From positions 3,286,001-3,350,000 of the forward strand of contig OZ241182.1 of assembly GCA_965199595.1 (NCBI GenBank): a stretch of 64,000 nt of DNA, in the 5' to 3' direction. A model generated the notes under the pieces. The model saw only the letters and a program-made list of their open reading frames with translations, was not told the DNA's origin and ran no database searches. The stretch comes from JBBROS01 sp965199595 (GTDB taxonomy: Bacteria; Pseudomonadota; Alphaproteobacteria; Acetobacterales; Acetobacteraceae). Positions within the stretch are counted from its first letter, which is position 1, and each line of letters starts with the position of its first letter. A program made the position numbers and the translations under genes. Positions 20,609 to 28,249 of the stretch are shown in pieces.

Positions 20609-21291
20609 CCCGCCCGGTGCACCAGCTCTCCCGCCTGTTCCAGCTGCTGCGTCGCGGCGACGCCCTGGTCGGCACCCAGCAGGCTGAGGGCCGCACCTGG
20701 GCGCTTGCCCGCGACGGCCGGCCGGTCGAGCCCGACATCGCCGCCATCCTGGTGAAGCGCCACTTCCAAGGCGGCCGCCTGGTCCCCGGCGGCGACCACC
20801 TGCCGGGCTTTGAGGACGCCGGCAGCCAGAGCTGGACCTGGCAGGCCTCCACGCGCCCGCATCCGCGCAACCAGAAGCCACAGGTGGCCAAGCCCGCCGC
20901 GGCTAAGCCGCCCCCCCCCCCCCCGCAGGTCCGCCCCGGACGCCGCCGCCCCGGCGACGCACCTGTGATGCGGCAGACGCTGTCCCTGGCGGCCTGGGCC
21001 GGCCTGAAGCCGATGCGCATGCCGCGTCGCGCAAGGCAACCGCTCACGCCGGAGCAGCTCGCCGAGATCGCCACCGAGCGCGCCTACCGCTGCGGCTTCC
21101 GATACTTCAGCCGCCGCTGGCCGCGGCGATCGCCGCCCCGGTTCGCATGGGTGCCCTACTCGCATCCGGACAGCGAGCTGCGCGCCGCCTGCCGCGCCGC
21201 CTTCATCCGCGGCTACGACGCCGGCAGCCGCGCCGAACAGGCCCGGCGCCGGCAATGGGCCGTGACCTGGGCCGTGGAGCCCGCGGCATGA
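20605..21291 (+). CDS. Hypothetical phage protein, 228 aa, with poly-C-coded proline run
   Basis: An N-terminal part (MTRPVHQLSRLFQLLRRGDA, WALARDGRPVEPDIAAILVK) of a kind common in small phage proteins, a Pro-rich linker coded by a 14-C tract at residues 103-107, and a C-terminal basic domain (LTPEQLAEIATERAYRCGFR, AACRAAFIRGYDAGSRAEQA). The two ends could be separate proteins joined in frame by the tract. Function unknown. ATGA overlap with the gene before. Confidence 0.6.
   Translation: MTRPVHQLSRLFQLLRRGDALVGTQQAEGRTWALARDGRPVEPDIAAILVKRHFQGGRLVPGGDHLPGFEDAGSQSWTWQASTRPHPRNQKPQVAKPAAAKPPPPPPQVRPGRRRPGDAPVMRQTLSLAAWAGLKPMRMPRRARQPLTPEQLAEIATERAYRCGFRYFSRRWPRRSPPRFAWVPYSHPDSELRAACRAAFIRGYDAGSRAEQARRRQWAVTWAVEPAA
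20911..20924. repeat. 14-base poly-C tract inside a coding region
   Basis: Fourteen C in a row inside the 228-aa gene. A change by one or two bases would shift the frame and remove the C-terminal half. Such tracts are also frequent sequencing errors. Confidence 0.95.
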
Positions 21292-21349
21292 CACTCACCA
21301 CCAGCCAGGAGACCGCGACATGCGCGTGACGCTCGCCAATGACCAGGTC

Positions 21350-21363
21350 GGGGGGGGGGGGGG
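21350..21363. repeat. 14-base poly-G tract at start of second gcrA-like gene
   Basis: Fourteen G directly before the ATG at 21366. An upstream ATG at 21320 with a good AGGAG site runs into the tract in a different frame; with 13 or 16 G it would join the gcrA-like frame. Confidence 0.95.
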
Positions 21364-21365
21364 TC

Positions 21366-22214
21366 ATGCAGCCGCTGATCCTGCGCGTGGAGCTGGATGC
21401 GACGCCGGCGCTGCTCGGGCTCATGGAGCGCATCCTGGCCGCCCTGCTGCCGCTGGCCCCGCCGCCCGCGCTGCCCTCGCCGGCCGCGGCCATCGCGCCG
21501 ATCGCTGCGACGCCCGCGCCGCCGGCGGCAGTCGAACAGTCGATCGCGTCACCAGACTCCACACCCCCTGCCCTCGACCCCAGTCCAGCCCCCGCCGCCC
21601 GGGTCCCGTCGCCGCGCAAGGGCAAGCCGGTCGGTCTCCCGCTGTGGACGGAGGAGCGCAACGCCATCATCCGGCGGGACTGGCCGACGCAGCGCACCAC
21701 CGCAGCCATCTTCGAGGAGGTGAATGCCCTGCCCGGCCCACCGGTGTCCGCAGCGGGGCGCATCTCGATCCAGGCTCACAAGCTGGGTGTCGGCCGTCCG
21801 CCGCGTCAGCGCCCTTCCGTCGAGCCGGCGACCCCGGCAGAGATCACGCCCCAACCGCCGGCGCCGGCGATCGCGGCTCCGTCGCTGGCCGAGGTGGACA
21901 AGCCAGCTCCGGAACCCCTGCCAGAGGCATCGCCGCCCCCGGCGCCCGTCCCGAACCAGGTGCCCCAGCCTTCGGCACCGGTCCAGCAGGCGCCGCAGGA
22001 AGCGGACGACGACGATCTGCCCGCTCCACCCGTCCGCGCTGTGTTCCGGCCGCGGCAGTCCGAGCCCTGCGCCTGGCCCCTGCCCCGCGCACCAGGTGCG
22101 GTGGGTCCGGCCCTGAGCTGCGACGAGCCCAGCGTGCACGGCAAGCCCTACTGCCTCGAGCACTGCATCCAGGCTTACCCGAAGTTCCAGCCTCCGACGG
22201 AAAAGGCGGCCTGA
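21366..22214 (+). CDS. Second GcrA-like protein, 282 aa
   Basis: Seen: a leucine-rich N-terminal helix (residues 1-30), a long Pro/Ala linker, an HTH-like part around 95-145 (LPLWTEERNAIIRRDWPTQR, then SAAGRISIQAHKLGVGRP), a second Pro-rich linker, and a C-terminal Cys/His module (PCAWPLPRAPG, CDEPSVHGKPYCLEHC) as in GcrA. It is longer and more divergent than the copy at 12006. The start is uncertain: 21366 has only the G tract upstream, while a well-placed AGGAG serves the out-of-frame ATG at 21320. Confidence 0.7.
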   Translation: MQPLILRVELDATPALLGLMERILAALLPLAPPPALPSPAAAIAPIAATPAPPAAVEQSIASPDSTPPALDPSPAPAARVPSPRKGKPVGLPLWTEERNAIIRRDWPTQRTTAAIFEEVNALPGPPVSAAGRISIQAHKLGVGRPPRQRPSVEPATPAEITPQPPAPAIAAPSLAEVDKPAPEPLPEASPPPAPVPNQVPQPSAPVQQAPQEADDDDLPAPPVRAVFRPRQSEPCAWPLPRAPGAVGPALSCDEPSVHGKPYCLEHCIQAYPKFQPPTEKAA

Positions 22215-22215
22215 C

Positions 22216-22650
22216 ATGACCTGTCCATCGAACCTCGCGCGCGGCACCGAGCGGCACGGCCGCGTCTTCGTGGCGGCGAACATCGAAGCCGAGATGCATC
22301 AGCAGGTCTATGCCCAGGCAGGCCGGCAGGGCGTCTCCATGGCCGAGCAAATCCGACAGCTCGTTCACACCGGCCTGAAGGTGATCGAAGGCAGGCCGGT
22401 GCCGAAAGCGCCGCGCTTTATCCACAGCGGAGGTCAGGCGCTGGCGCAGGGTCGACGCATGGCAAACGGGACGGTGCAGATCGCAGTCCACTTCGCCGCG
22501 CCAGTGTTCGCTGCGATACGTGCCCGGGCCAAGCGCCGCGGCACGAGCGTCAGCGAGCAGATCCGGGTGCTGATCGACTGGGGGCTGAGCGCGCAGGACG
22601 ATCCTACGCCGCGCGCCATACCCGAGAACATCCACGCGGCGGTGTGCTGA
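22216..22650 (+). CDS. Tandem ribbon-helix-helix DNA-binding protein
   Basis: 144 aa made of two Arc/MetJ-type units in one chain: residues ~15-55 (RVFVAANIEAEMHQQVYAQA, QGVSMAEQIRQLVHTGL) and ~85-125 (VQIAVHFAAPVFAAIRARAK, GTSVSEQIRVLIDWGL). Each has the short strand, helix, turn with S-x-(A/S)EQIR, and helix. Such proteins normally dimerise; here the dimer could form within one chain. Probably a regulator of phage genes. Confidence 0.75.
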   Translation: MTCPSNLARGTERHGRVFVAANIEAEMHQQVYAQAGRQGVSMAEQIRQLVHTGLKVIEGRPVPKAPRFIHSGGQALAQGRRMANGTVQIAVHFAAPVFAAIRARAKRRGTSVSEQIRVLIDWGLSAQDDPTPRAIPENIHAAVC

Positions 22651-22871
22651 TGCCCCAGCTGCAGGACATGCCCCTGTGCTGCGCGAGCTGCCAGCACGAC
22701 GCGAGCTGCCAGCACGAGTGGACCGGCCAGATCGTCATCCAGTGCAGCATCAAACTTGCCGCGGCCAGCATGCGCGAGCTGGTCGACCGCGGCTGCCCCG
22801 CCTGCGGCGCCCGCGCCGAGGGCACCGTCTGCCTGGCCCTCACCCAATCATCCGGAGCTGCCCATGTCTGA
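22650..22871 (+). CDS. Cys-rich zinc-binding phage protein, 73 aa
   Basis: Opens MPQLQDMPLCCASCQHDASC with several Cys and His, then CPACGARAEGTVC: enough ligands for two small zinc sites. TGATG coupling with the RHH gene. Not recognised. Confidence 0.6.
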   Translation: MPQLQDMPLCCASCQHDASCQHEWTGQIVIQCSIKLAAASMRELVDRGCPACGARAEGTVCLALTQSSGAAHV

Positions 22872-23307
22872 CCAGGTGCCGCAAGGCATGAAGTTCCCGC
22901 GCTACGCCGCCACCACGATGCAGAAGATTGGCGACGCCGGATTGAACCCTTTCGCGGCGCAGCTGCTGGCGGAGGCGCATGCCGACAAGCCGGAGCGGTT
23001 CGGTGACGAGACGGTGATGCTGGTCGCGCATGCCCACGACGGCACCCCGGTGTTCATGCTGCTCAGCACCCGGCAACCCACCCTGGACCAGTTCAAGGAT
23101 TGGCCTGCCGCCGCGACGCCGCTGCCGATCGAGGGCAACGCGGTCGATCTGGAAATGGTGATGGTGCCGCGCAGCTTGCTTGGTCAGACTGCCGAGGCGC
23201 TAAAGCTGGATGTGGGCATCGACGAGCCGGCCCGCGTGTTCGCCGTCCAGTGTGCTGCCCGGGAGGCGCTGCTCGCCGCGCTCGAGCGCAAGCACGGAAT
23301 GCCGTGA
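22864..23307 (+). CDS. Hypothetical phage protein, 147 aa
   Basis: An alpha/beta protein opening MSDQVPQGMKFPRYAATTMQ; strands VMLVAHAHDGTPVFMLLS and VDLEMVMVPRSLLG, and a C-terminal helix with ALLAALERKHG. Overlaps the preceding gene by 8 bases and the next by TGATG. Not recognised. Confidence 0.55.
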   Translation: MSDQVPQGMKFPRYAATTMQKIGDAGLNPFAAQLLAEAHADKPERFGDETVMLVAHAHDGTPVFMLLSTRQPTLDQFKDWPAAATPLPIEGNAVDLEMVMVPRSLLGQTAEALKLDVGIDEPARVFAVQCAAREALLAALERKHGMP

Positions 23308-23564
23308 TGAGCCGCCACGAGGTCCCGGCCCGCAAGCCCGGGCAGAAGGTGTTCATCGGCTGGGACCACCCGCTGCTGACCTTCTTCGGGCAGGTCTACG
23401 ACGAGGCCGTCGACGAGGACGAAAACCCGGTGGTGTGGGTCGGCACGAGCCGGCTGCGGGGGATCTACGAGATCGAGGACCTGGTGCGCGTCATGGGCAA
23501 GCACGCCGTGATCGACGCCGACATGCGCACCAAGCTCTACAGCGACAAGGATGAAGGCCGATGA
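23307..23564 (+). CDS. Hypothetical phage protein, 85 aa
   Basis: A compact beta-rich protein: PGQKVFIGWDHPLLTFFGQV, then NPVVWVGTSRLRGIYEIEDL. The layout resembles small phage proteins with an SH3-like barrel, but I cannot name a family. Linked by TGATG and ATGA overlaps. Confidence 0.55.
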   Translation: MSRHEVPARKPGQKVFIGWDHPLLTFFGQVYDEAVDEDENPVVWVGTSRLRGIYEIEDLVRVMGKHAVIDADMRTKLYSDKDEGR

Positions 23565-23788
23565 CCGACATCAAGCCGACCCTCTGCATCGACTTCGACG
23601 GGGTGATCCACAGCTATGAGAAGGGCTGGCAGGACGGTGTCATCTACGGAACCGTGGTGCCCGGCTTCTTCGAGTGGGTTGAGCGCGTGCGGCACCAGTT
23701 CAAGTTGACGATCTACTCGTCCCGGTCGAAGACGGACGACGGCATCGTTGCGATTCCGCGCCCTCGCTCCCAACGCTGGGGTGCATGA
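23561..23788 (+). pseudogene. Truncated HAD-like phosphatase
   Basis: 75 codons. Seen: CIDFDGVIHSYEKGWQDG (motif I with the nucleophile aspartate), IYGTVVPGFFEWVE and KLTIYSSRSKTDDGIVA (motif II serine). Phage HAD proteins of this type continue for 50-70 residues to motif III (LTIDDRA); here the sequence ends PRPRSQRWGA after a jump in composition. The distal half is missing, probably by a deletion near 23,750, so the enzyme should be inactive. Confidence 0.7.
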
Positions 23789-24372
23789 TGGGCGACATGC
23801 TGATCGAACGCCGGGCGGACATCAGCCCCTGCCGGAACCTGCGGTGGACGCTACACCGGTCTTGGGGGCCTGGCACCCGGGTTTGCTTCATCGGGCACAA
23901 CCCTTCGACCGCAGACCACGAGATAGATGATCCGACTGTGAAGCGGTGGATGCACTTCGCCCGGGCGTGGGGCCATGACGGGTTCGTGGCGGTGAACCTC
24001 TACCCGATCAGGGCGACCGATCCGAGCGAAGCCAGGAAGTGGATCGATTGGGAAAGCCGCGGCCCGGACTGGTGGGCGCGGGATGCCATTGATCACAACC
24101 TGAGCCTAGTGGCGCAGGAGGCGAAAGCTGCCGCTCTCGTGGTGGCGTGCTGGGGCGCCATCGCAGCAGACTGGAACTGGGCCGAGCATCTGATCGAGCA
24201 CATCGTCAGCGAGGTCGCGCCCTGGCCGGATCTGCATGTGTTCGGGCTGACCAAGAGCGGGGCTCCGATCCACCCTATGGCCCGCGGCAAGCACCGGGTG
24301 CCGGACCACGCTCAGCCGGTGCTCTGGCGCCAGCCCCGCAGCATGAAGGAGCCGAATGATGCGAAAGAATGA
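23785..24372 (+). CDS. DUF1643 family phage protein
   Basis: 195 aa. Seen: LRWTLHRSWGPGTRVCFIGH then NPSTADHEIDDPTVKRWMHF, ARAWGHDGFVAVNLYPIRAT and, near the end, LHVFGLTKSGAPIHPMARG, the hallmarks of DUF1643. This family is common in phages and is distantly related to the uracil-DNA glycosylase fold; no function is proven. The doubled ATGATG start overlaps the stop of the truncated HAD gene. Confidence 0.88.
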   Translation: MMGDMLIERRADISPCRNLRWTLHRSWGPGTRVCFIGHNPSTADHEIDDPTVKRWMHFARAWGHDGFVAVNLYPIRATDPSEARKWIDWESRGPDWWARDAIDHNLSLVAQEAKAAALVVACWGAIAADWNWAEHLIEHIVSEVAPWPDLHVFGLTKSGAPIHPMARGKHRVPDHAQPVLWRQPRSMKEPNDAKE

Positions 24373-24399
24373 TCCGAGGGTCATGCCAAGTTGCATGAC

Positions 24400-24684
24400 A
24401 TGACGGCGCAGCTTGGCGGGTGGAAGGAATGGATTCTTCCCTGCAGATCGTTTGTCCACATTGAGACCGGAGCCACTGTGTTCGACAGCAGCCTTTGGCC
24501 CTTCTTTCGCAGCTTTGGCGTTAAGGACGGGTCATCCAATTTTCTCGGATACTTCAGCGGATCCAAGGCTGCAGCCCTATTCCGCCTGATGAAGCAGCGC
24601 GCAGAAGAACAGCGGAGGATGGAGGAGCACTCCCATCTCGCTACGTGGCTCCAGGCTGCCATCCCCACCGAGCCCACGCCATGA
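24400..24684 (+). CDS. Hypothetical phage protein, 94 aa
   Basis: Opens MTAQLGGWKEWILPCRSFVH; ends with a charged helix MKQRAEEQRRMEEHSHLATW. A TTG three codons upstream keeps the same frame, but neither start has a clear ribosome-binding site. Not recognised. ATGA overlap with the next gene. Confidence 0.5.
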   Translation: MTAQLGGWKEWILPCRSFVHIETGATVFDSSLWPFFRSFGVKDGSSNFLGYFSGSKAAALFRLMKQRAEEQRRMEEHSHLATWLQAAIPTEPTP

Positions 24685-25313
24685 GCCCCGACGTGCTGGC
24701 GGCGGAAGCAGAAAAGATGCCTACCCACGCAGGTGATCACATTGACCGCGTGATTGCTGCCGCCATCAAGCGGGCGGCACAAAGAAATGGGCCGGTTCGG
24801 TTCACCTTCAACAACGCAGACGTGACCGTGCTGCCTGGGCAGGCCGCCGCTGATGTTCGTGGAGAGATACAGCGCCAATGGGATGCTTCAACAGAGGCTT
24901 GGCGCATGAGCCCTGACGGCATTAGGGCTGCGATTGACGCTGCAAGCCGCCTTGATGCCTGCCAGAAAGCTCACGATGCCTGCATGGCTGAACTGCCAGA
25001 AGCGGTGTTCGACGAGCTTTCGATGATGGAGTGGCTTTGCCGATTTACGCTCGCCGCCGACCATAGAGACGTGACCGGCAGGGATTTCACCGCAGTAATC
25101 CGCCATCTTGAGGCTGCTGGCTATCGGCGGGATGCACTCACGGGTTTGTCGCCATGCGCCTACAACGACCCGCACACCATGGCAGCCTGGATTGCTGGTC
25201 AGGCGATTGACTACATGATGCGCGGCTGGCCGCCGCACGGGGTCACGCTCAAGTTCGCCGGTCAATACCGCGCCGCCCTCCGCCTCCAGCCCCCCGAGCC
25301 CGACCATGGCTGA
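24681..25313 (+). CDS. Hypothetical phage protein, 210 aa
   Basis: A helical protein with a small beta section (PVRFTFNNADVTVLPG). MSPDVLA at the start and MSPDGIRAAIDAASR at about residue 76 suggest a composite of two units. Contains the pair FDELSMMEWLCRFTLAADHR and FTAVIRHLEAAGYRRDALTG. Not recognised. The composition is less GC-rich than its neighbours. Confidence 0.55.
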   Translation: MSPDVLAAEAEKMPTHAGDHIDRVIAAAIKRAAQRNGPVRFTFNNADVTVLPGQAAADVRGEIQRQWDASTEAWRMSPDGIRAAIDAASRLDACQKAHDACMAELPEAVFDELSMMEWLCRFTLAADHRDVTGRDFTAVIRHLEAAGYRRDALTGLSPCAYNDPHTMAAWIAGQAIDYMMRGWPPHGVTLKFAGQYRAALRLQPPEPDHG

Positions 25314-25539
25314 CCGGCGCGAGGGGGAGGCGCGGCGCATCGGACCACGGGACAGGAACGGGCGCCTGTTCACTCGCAAGTGCGTCGACGCCAACTGCGA
25401 CGGTGAGCTGGCCCCAGATGGGCCGGGATCATGGCGATGCAACGGCCTGACCTACCGAGGCCGCCCAGACGAAGGCTATCCGCTGGAGGCATGTCGCTAT
25501 TGGCACTCAGACGGCGATGTGCAGAAGGTGACTCCATGA
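25306..25539 (+). CDS. Small putative zinc-binding phage protein, 77 aa
   Basis: Seen: KCVDANCDGELAPDGPGSWR then CNGLTYRG and CRYWH, i.e. C-x5-C ... C ... C spacing that suits a zinc knuckle. The N-terminus is rich in Arg and Glu. Overlaps its neighbours by 8 and 4 bases. Not recognised. Confidence 0.6.
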   Translation: MADRREGEARRIGPRDRNGRLFTRKCVDANCDGELAPDGPGSWRCNGLTYRGRPDEGYPLEACRYWHSDGDVQKVTP

Positions 25540-25847
25540 CCGCCCCGAACGCGCCCGACCAGGCGGGGGAGGTTCCAAGGGTAGCCGCTTACGCCCTGGC
25601 AGAGGCATTCACATGCCAGTGGTGGGATCAATGGTCATCCCTGCCAGTGTCGAAGGACGACGCAATGGGCATTCGTCGTTCTCAGCACCGTGAAGTCATC
25701 GAACTGCCCAAGGCCGAGCGATTGATTCGACTTCTGTGGACGCTGCCGAAACTGGACCGTGAGGCGATTGCATCCGCAATCTGTAGGCCCCGAAGCCCGA
25801 CCACCACCAGCCCGGCGCGGGGCGAGCAGGAGATGAGGGATGTCTGA
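25536..25847 (+). CDS. Hypothetical phage protein, 103 aa
   Basis: Opens MTAPNAPDQAGEVPRVAAYA; central helices (EVIELPKAERLIRLLWTLPK) and a Ser/Thr/Pro-rich tail. ATGA overlap with the gene before. Not recognised. Confidence 0.5.
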   Translation: MTAPNAPDQAGEVPRVAAYALAEAFTCQWWDQWSSLPVSKDDAMGIRRSQHREVIELPKAERLIRLLWTLPKLDREAIASAICRPRSPTTTSPARGEQEMRDV

Positions 25848-26076
25848 CACACAGCAGGCGGACCCGATCTCTCGCGAGGGACTGCTGTCCCTGCACGAGG
25901 TGCGCCGGCTGACCACGCTGTCGCAATCCGAGGTCTACCGACGCATGGATACCGGCGCATTTCCGCAGCCGTTCCGCATCAGCCCGAACCGGGTTGCGTG
26001 GCGGGCCGGAGAGGTGCTGGACTGGATTGCCGCCCTGGATCGAGTGGAGCGGATCATCCGATCACGCGCGGCCTAG
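25840..26076 (+). CDS. AlpA-like HTH protein, candidate excisionase
   Basis: 78 aa. Seen: GLLSLHEVRRLTTLSQSEVY, RRMDTGAFPQPFRISPNRVA and WRAGEVLDWIAALDRVERII, the complete AlpA/MerR-like winged HTH pattern of phage excisionases and activators. It is the last phage gene before host DNA, a usual place for a directionality factor, although the recombinase gene is far away here. Confidence 0.85.
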   Translation: MSDTQQADPISREGLLSLHEVRRLTTLSQSEVYRRMDTGAFPQPFRISPNRVAWRAGEVLDWIAALDRVERIIRSRAA

Positions 26077-26141
26077 CCGGGCACGAAACCGGGTATGTGG
26101 CGACGCCACCCGCCTGAACGCCAATTCGAGTAGACCACCAC

Positions 26142-26160
26142 GGCTCCTACTCACGGAGCC
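26142..26160. terminator. Hairpin between prophage and host genes
   Basis: GGCTCC-TACTCAC-GGAGCC in the 99-bp gap between the convergent AlpA-like and zinc-ribbon genes. A 6-bp stem without a T run, so a weak terminator at best; it could equally be part of the attachment site. Confidence 0.3.
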
Positions 26161-26175
26161 AGGCGCTCTTACCTT

Positions 26176-26553
26176 TCATCTCAGGCCCACCACCGCATAG
26201 GCCCGCGCCGCGTTCGGCCATGCCTGGATCACGCCGGCCCGGTATGTGACCGCGGCCCAGCCGAGAGCGGCCAGCAGGATGATCGTCAGCAGCCAGGCCA
26301 GCATGGCCGGCACCGCGCTGCGTCGTGCCGCGGGCTGCGCAGTCCCTCCCGCAGGCTCCAGCACGATGGGCAGCAGTTCGGCAATGGCGGCCGGCGCGAT
26401 CTCCGCAACCGGCTCGAACACCGGCCGGGCATCCAACCGCTCCACCGGAACCCAGATGGTGCCACAGCGGGCGCACTTCACGCCCTTGCCCGGCGGCACA
26501 CGCTCTGGCGGAACATCATAGGCGGCATTGCAGCTGGAGCAGGCGATCCTCAT
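26176..26553 (-). CDS. Zinc-ribbon (MJ0042-type) membrane protein
   Basis: 125 aa. Seen: an N-terminal zinc ribbon, MRIACSSCNAAYDVPPERVP then CARCGTIW, of the MJ0042 finger family; an acidic/proline linker; one transmembrane helix (about residues 82-102, MLAWLLTIILLAALGWAAVT). Such proteins are regularly encoded next to ftsE/ftsX in alphaproteobacteria; their role is unclear. Divergent from ftsE. First host gene after the prophage. Confidence 0.85.
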   Translation of the reverse strand: MRIACSSCNAAYDVPPERVPPGKGVKCARCGTIWVPVERLDARPVFEPVAEIAPAAIAELLPIVLEPAGGTAQPAARRSAVPAMLAWLLTIILLAALGWAAVTYRAGVIQAWPNAARAYAVVGLR

Positions 26554-26670
26554 GGAGTCGTGATAACCCCTGCCCCGCGGCGTGAACAGGGCCGCGTGCA
26601 TGGCATTCCGCACCACGCCCGGCCGTGGCAGAACAGGCGCACGCGGGAACGGGAAGTGACAGATCGGTCG

Positions 26671-27339
26671 ATGGTGGAGCTGGAAGGGGTCGGGTTGCGC
26701 TATGGGTCCGGCCGACGTGGCGCGGCGGTGCTGCAGGACCTCACCTTCAACGTGCCCGAGGGCGGCTTCCGCTGGCTGCTCGGCCCCTCGGGCGCCGGCA
26801 AGACCAGCCTGCTGCGCCTGCTGCAGCTGGCCGTGCGCCCCACCGAGGGCGACCTGTTTTTGATGGGCGAGTCCATCGGCCCCGCCCCGCGCCGCCGCCT
26901 GCCGCTGCTGCGCCGCCGCATCGGCATGGTGTTCCAGGATTTCCGCCTGCTGCCGCATCTCTCGGCCTATGACAACGTCGCCCTGCCGCTGCGCCTCGCC
27001 GGCCGGCCGGAGGGGCAGATCCGCGTCGATGTCTCCGAGCTGCTGAACTGGGTCGGCCTGTCCCGCAAGCTCGCCTCCCGCCCCGCCGAGCTGTCCGGCG
27101 GCGAGCAGCAGCGCGTGGCCATCGCCCGCGCCGTGGTGGGCCGCCCTGCCCTGCTGCTGGCCGACGAGCCGACCGGCAACCTGGACGAGGTGCAGGCCGA
27201 ACGCCTGATGCAGCTGTTCCACGAGATGAACCGCCTGGGCGCCACCGTCATCGTCGCCACCCACAACGACGCCCTGGTGGCCCGGCACCCCGCCCACACC
27301 CTGCTGCTGCACGACGGTCAGCTGGTGCGCGATGACTAG
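26671..27339 (+). CDS. ftsE: Cell division ATP-binding protein FtsE
   Basis: 222 aa. ATPase partner of FtsX; in E. coli the complex acts at the division site and controls periplasmic amidases. Seen: Walker A GPSGAGKTS, Q-loop MVFQDFRLLPHLSAYDNVAL, signature LSGGEQQRVAIARA, Walker B ALLLADEPTGNLD, H-loop VIVATHN. The start is set at the ATG opening MVELEGVGLRYG; a GTG five codons upstream (26656) with a GGGAA nearby is possible. Overlaps ftsX by 8 bases. Confidence 0.92.
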   Translation: MVELEGVGLRYGSGRRGAAVLQDLTFNVPEGGFRWLLGPSGAGKTSLLRLLQLAVRPTEGDLFLMGESIGPAPRRRLPLLRRRIGMVFQDFRLLPHLSAYDNVALPLRLAGRPEGQIRVDVSELLNWVGLSRKLASRPAELSGGEQQRVAIARAVVGRPALLLADEPTGNLDEVQAERLMQLFHEMNRLGATVIVATHNDALVARHPAHTLLLHDGQLVRDD

Positions 27340-28249
27340 GACCAGGCGGGGGGCGCCGCGCCATTTCCGCCCGGCCGGCTCCGACGACCTGGGCCTGCGC
27401 CGCGCCCTGTCGGACCGGCTGCTGCCCATGCTGGTGGGCGCCATGGCCTTCCTCGCCGCCCTGGCCCTGGCCGGTGTGGTGGCCGCCTCCGCCCTTGCCG
27501 GGCACTGGCAGCGCGGTGCCGCGGCGACGCTCACGGTGCAGGTGCCGGAGCCCACGCGCGATGCCCGGCTGGAGCGCGCCATGGCCGCCCTGCATGCCGC
27601 CCCCGCGGTGGCCGAGGCCCAGGTGCTGAGCGAATCGGAGATGGAGACGCTGCTGCGCCCCTGGCTCGGCGCCGGCACCGGCCGCATCAACCTGCCGCTG
27701 CCGGCCGTGATCGCCGTGCGCCTGCGGGACGCCGCGGATGATGCCGACCTGGTGCAACAGCTGGAGGTCGCGGCACCCGGCACGCTGGTGGAGGCGCATG
27801 ACCGCTGGATCCGCCGCCTGGCCGTGCTGGCGCGCAGCCTGCAGGCCTGTGCGGCCCTGGCCATGGGGCTGGTCGGCTTCGTGGCGGTGGCGATGGTGAT
27901 GGTCGCCACCCGGGCCGGGCTGTCGGCACGGCGTGACGCGATCGAGATCGTGCATGGGCTGGGGGCGACGGACGGGTTCATCGCCGGGCGGTTTGCCCGC
28001 CGGGCCACGCAGCTGACGGCGAGCGGGGCGCTGCTGGGGGCCCTGGTGGCGCTGCCGGTGCTGCTGGGGCTTACCGGCCTCGCGGCCCCGTTCGGCGGTG
28101 GGGAGCCGCCGGTGGGGCTTTGGGCGCTTGCGCTGGCCATGCCCCTGCCGCTCTGGCTCGGCCTGCCGGCGCTGCCGCCGCTGGCCGCGGCGATCGGCTG
28201 GATCACGGCGCAGGCCACCGTGCGGCGCTGGCTGCGGCGGCTGCCATGA
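27332..28249 (+). CDS. ftsX: Cell division protein FtsX
   Basis: 305 aa. Membrane partner of FtsE. Seen: a first transmembrane helix near residues 30-56, a periplasmic domain (about 60-165) containing VAEAQVLSESEMETLLRPWL, then three C-terminal helices (about 170-192, 225-247, 258-290) with the FtsX-type cytoplasmic segment DAIEIVHGLGATDGFIAGRF. Slightly short but typical of alphaproteobacterial FtsX. ATGA overlap with the next gene. Confidence 0.9.
   Translation: MTRTRRGAPRHFRPAGSDDLGLRRALSDRLLPMLVGAMAFLAALALAGVVAASALAGHWQRGAAATLTVQVPEPTRDARLERAMAALHAAPAVAEAQVLSESEMETLLRPWLGAGTGRINLPLPAVIAVRLRDAADDADLVQQLEVAAPGTLVEAHDRWIRRLAVLARSLQACAALAMGLVGFVAVAMVMVATRAGLSARRDAIEIVHGLGATDGFIAGRFARRATQLTASGALLGALVALPVLLGLTGLAAPFGGGEPPVGLWALALAMPLPLWLGLPALPPLAAAIGWITAQATVRRWLRRLP

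Larger units (their letters stand above)
1..26170. mobile_element. Temperate siphovirus-like prophage, left end outside window
   Basis: Seen: terminase, portal, S49 head protease and capsid start on the left; tyrosine recombinase; divergent CI/Cro pair at 16.5-17.1 kb; long trains of small genes joined by TGATG or ATGA overlaps; AlpA-like gene at 25.84-26.08 kb. Host genes (zinc-ribbon, ftsE, ftsX) begin at 26,176, so the right edge is put in the 100-bp gap before them. No flanking att repeat can be identified because the other end is missing. The recombinase lies about 18 kb inside this edge, which is unusual. No tail genes are in view; they would lie further left. Confidence 0.9.

Noticed and set aside
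26120..26150. tRNA 3' end as attachment site (TTCGAG... CCACCA)
   Set aside because: Only a few bases match the T-loop and acceptor end; no cloverleaf can be built around them.
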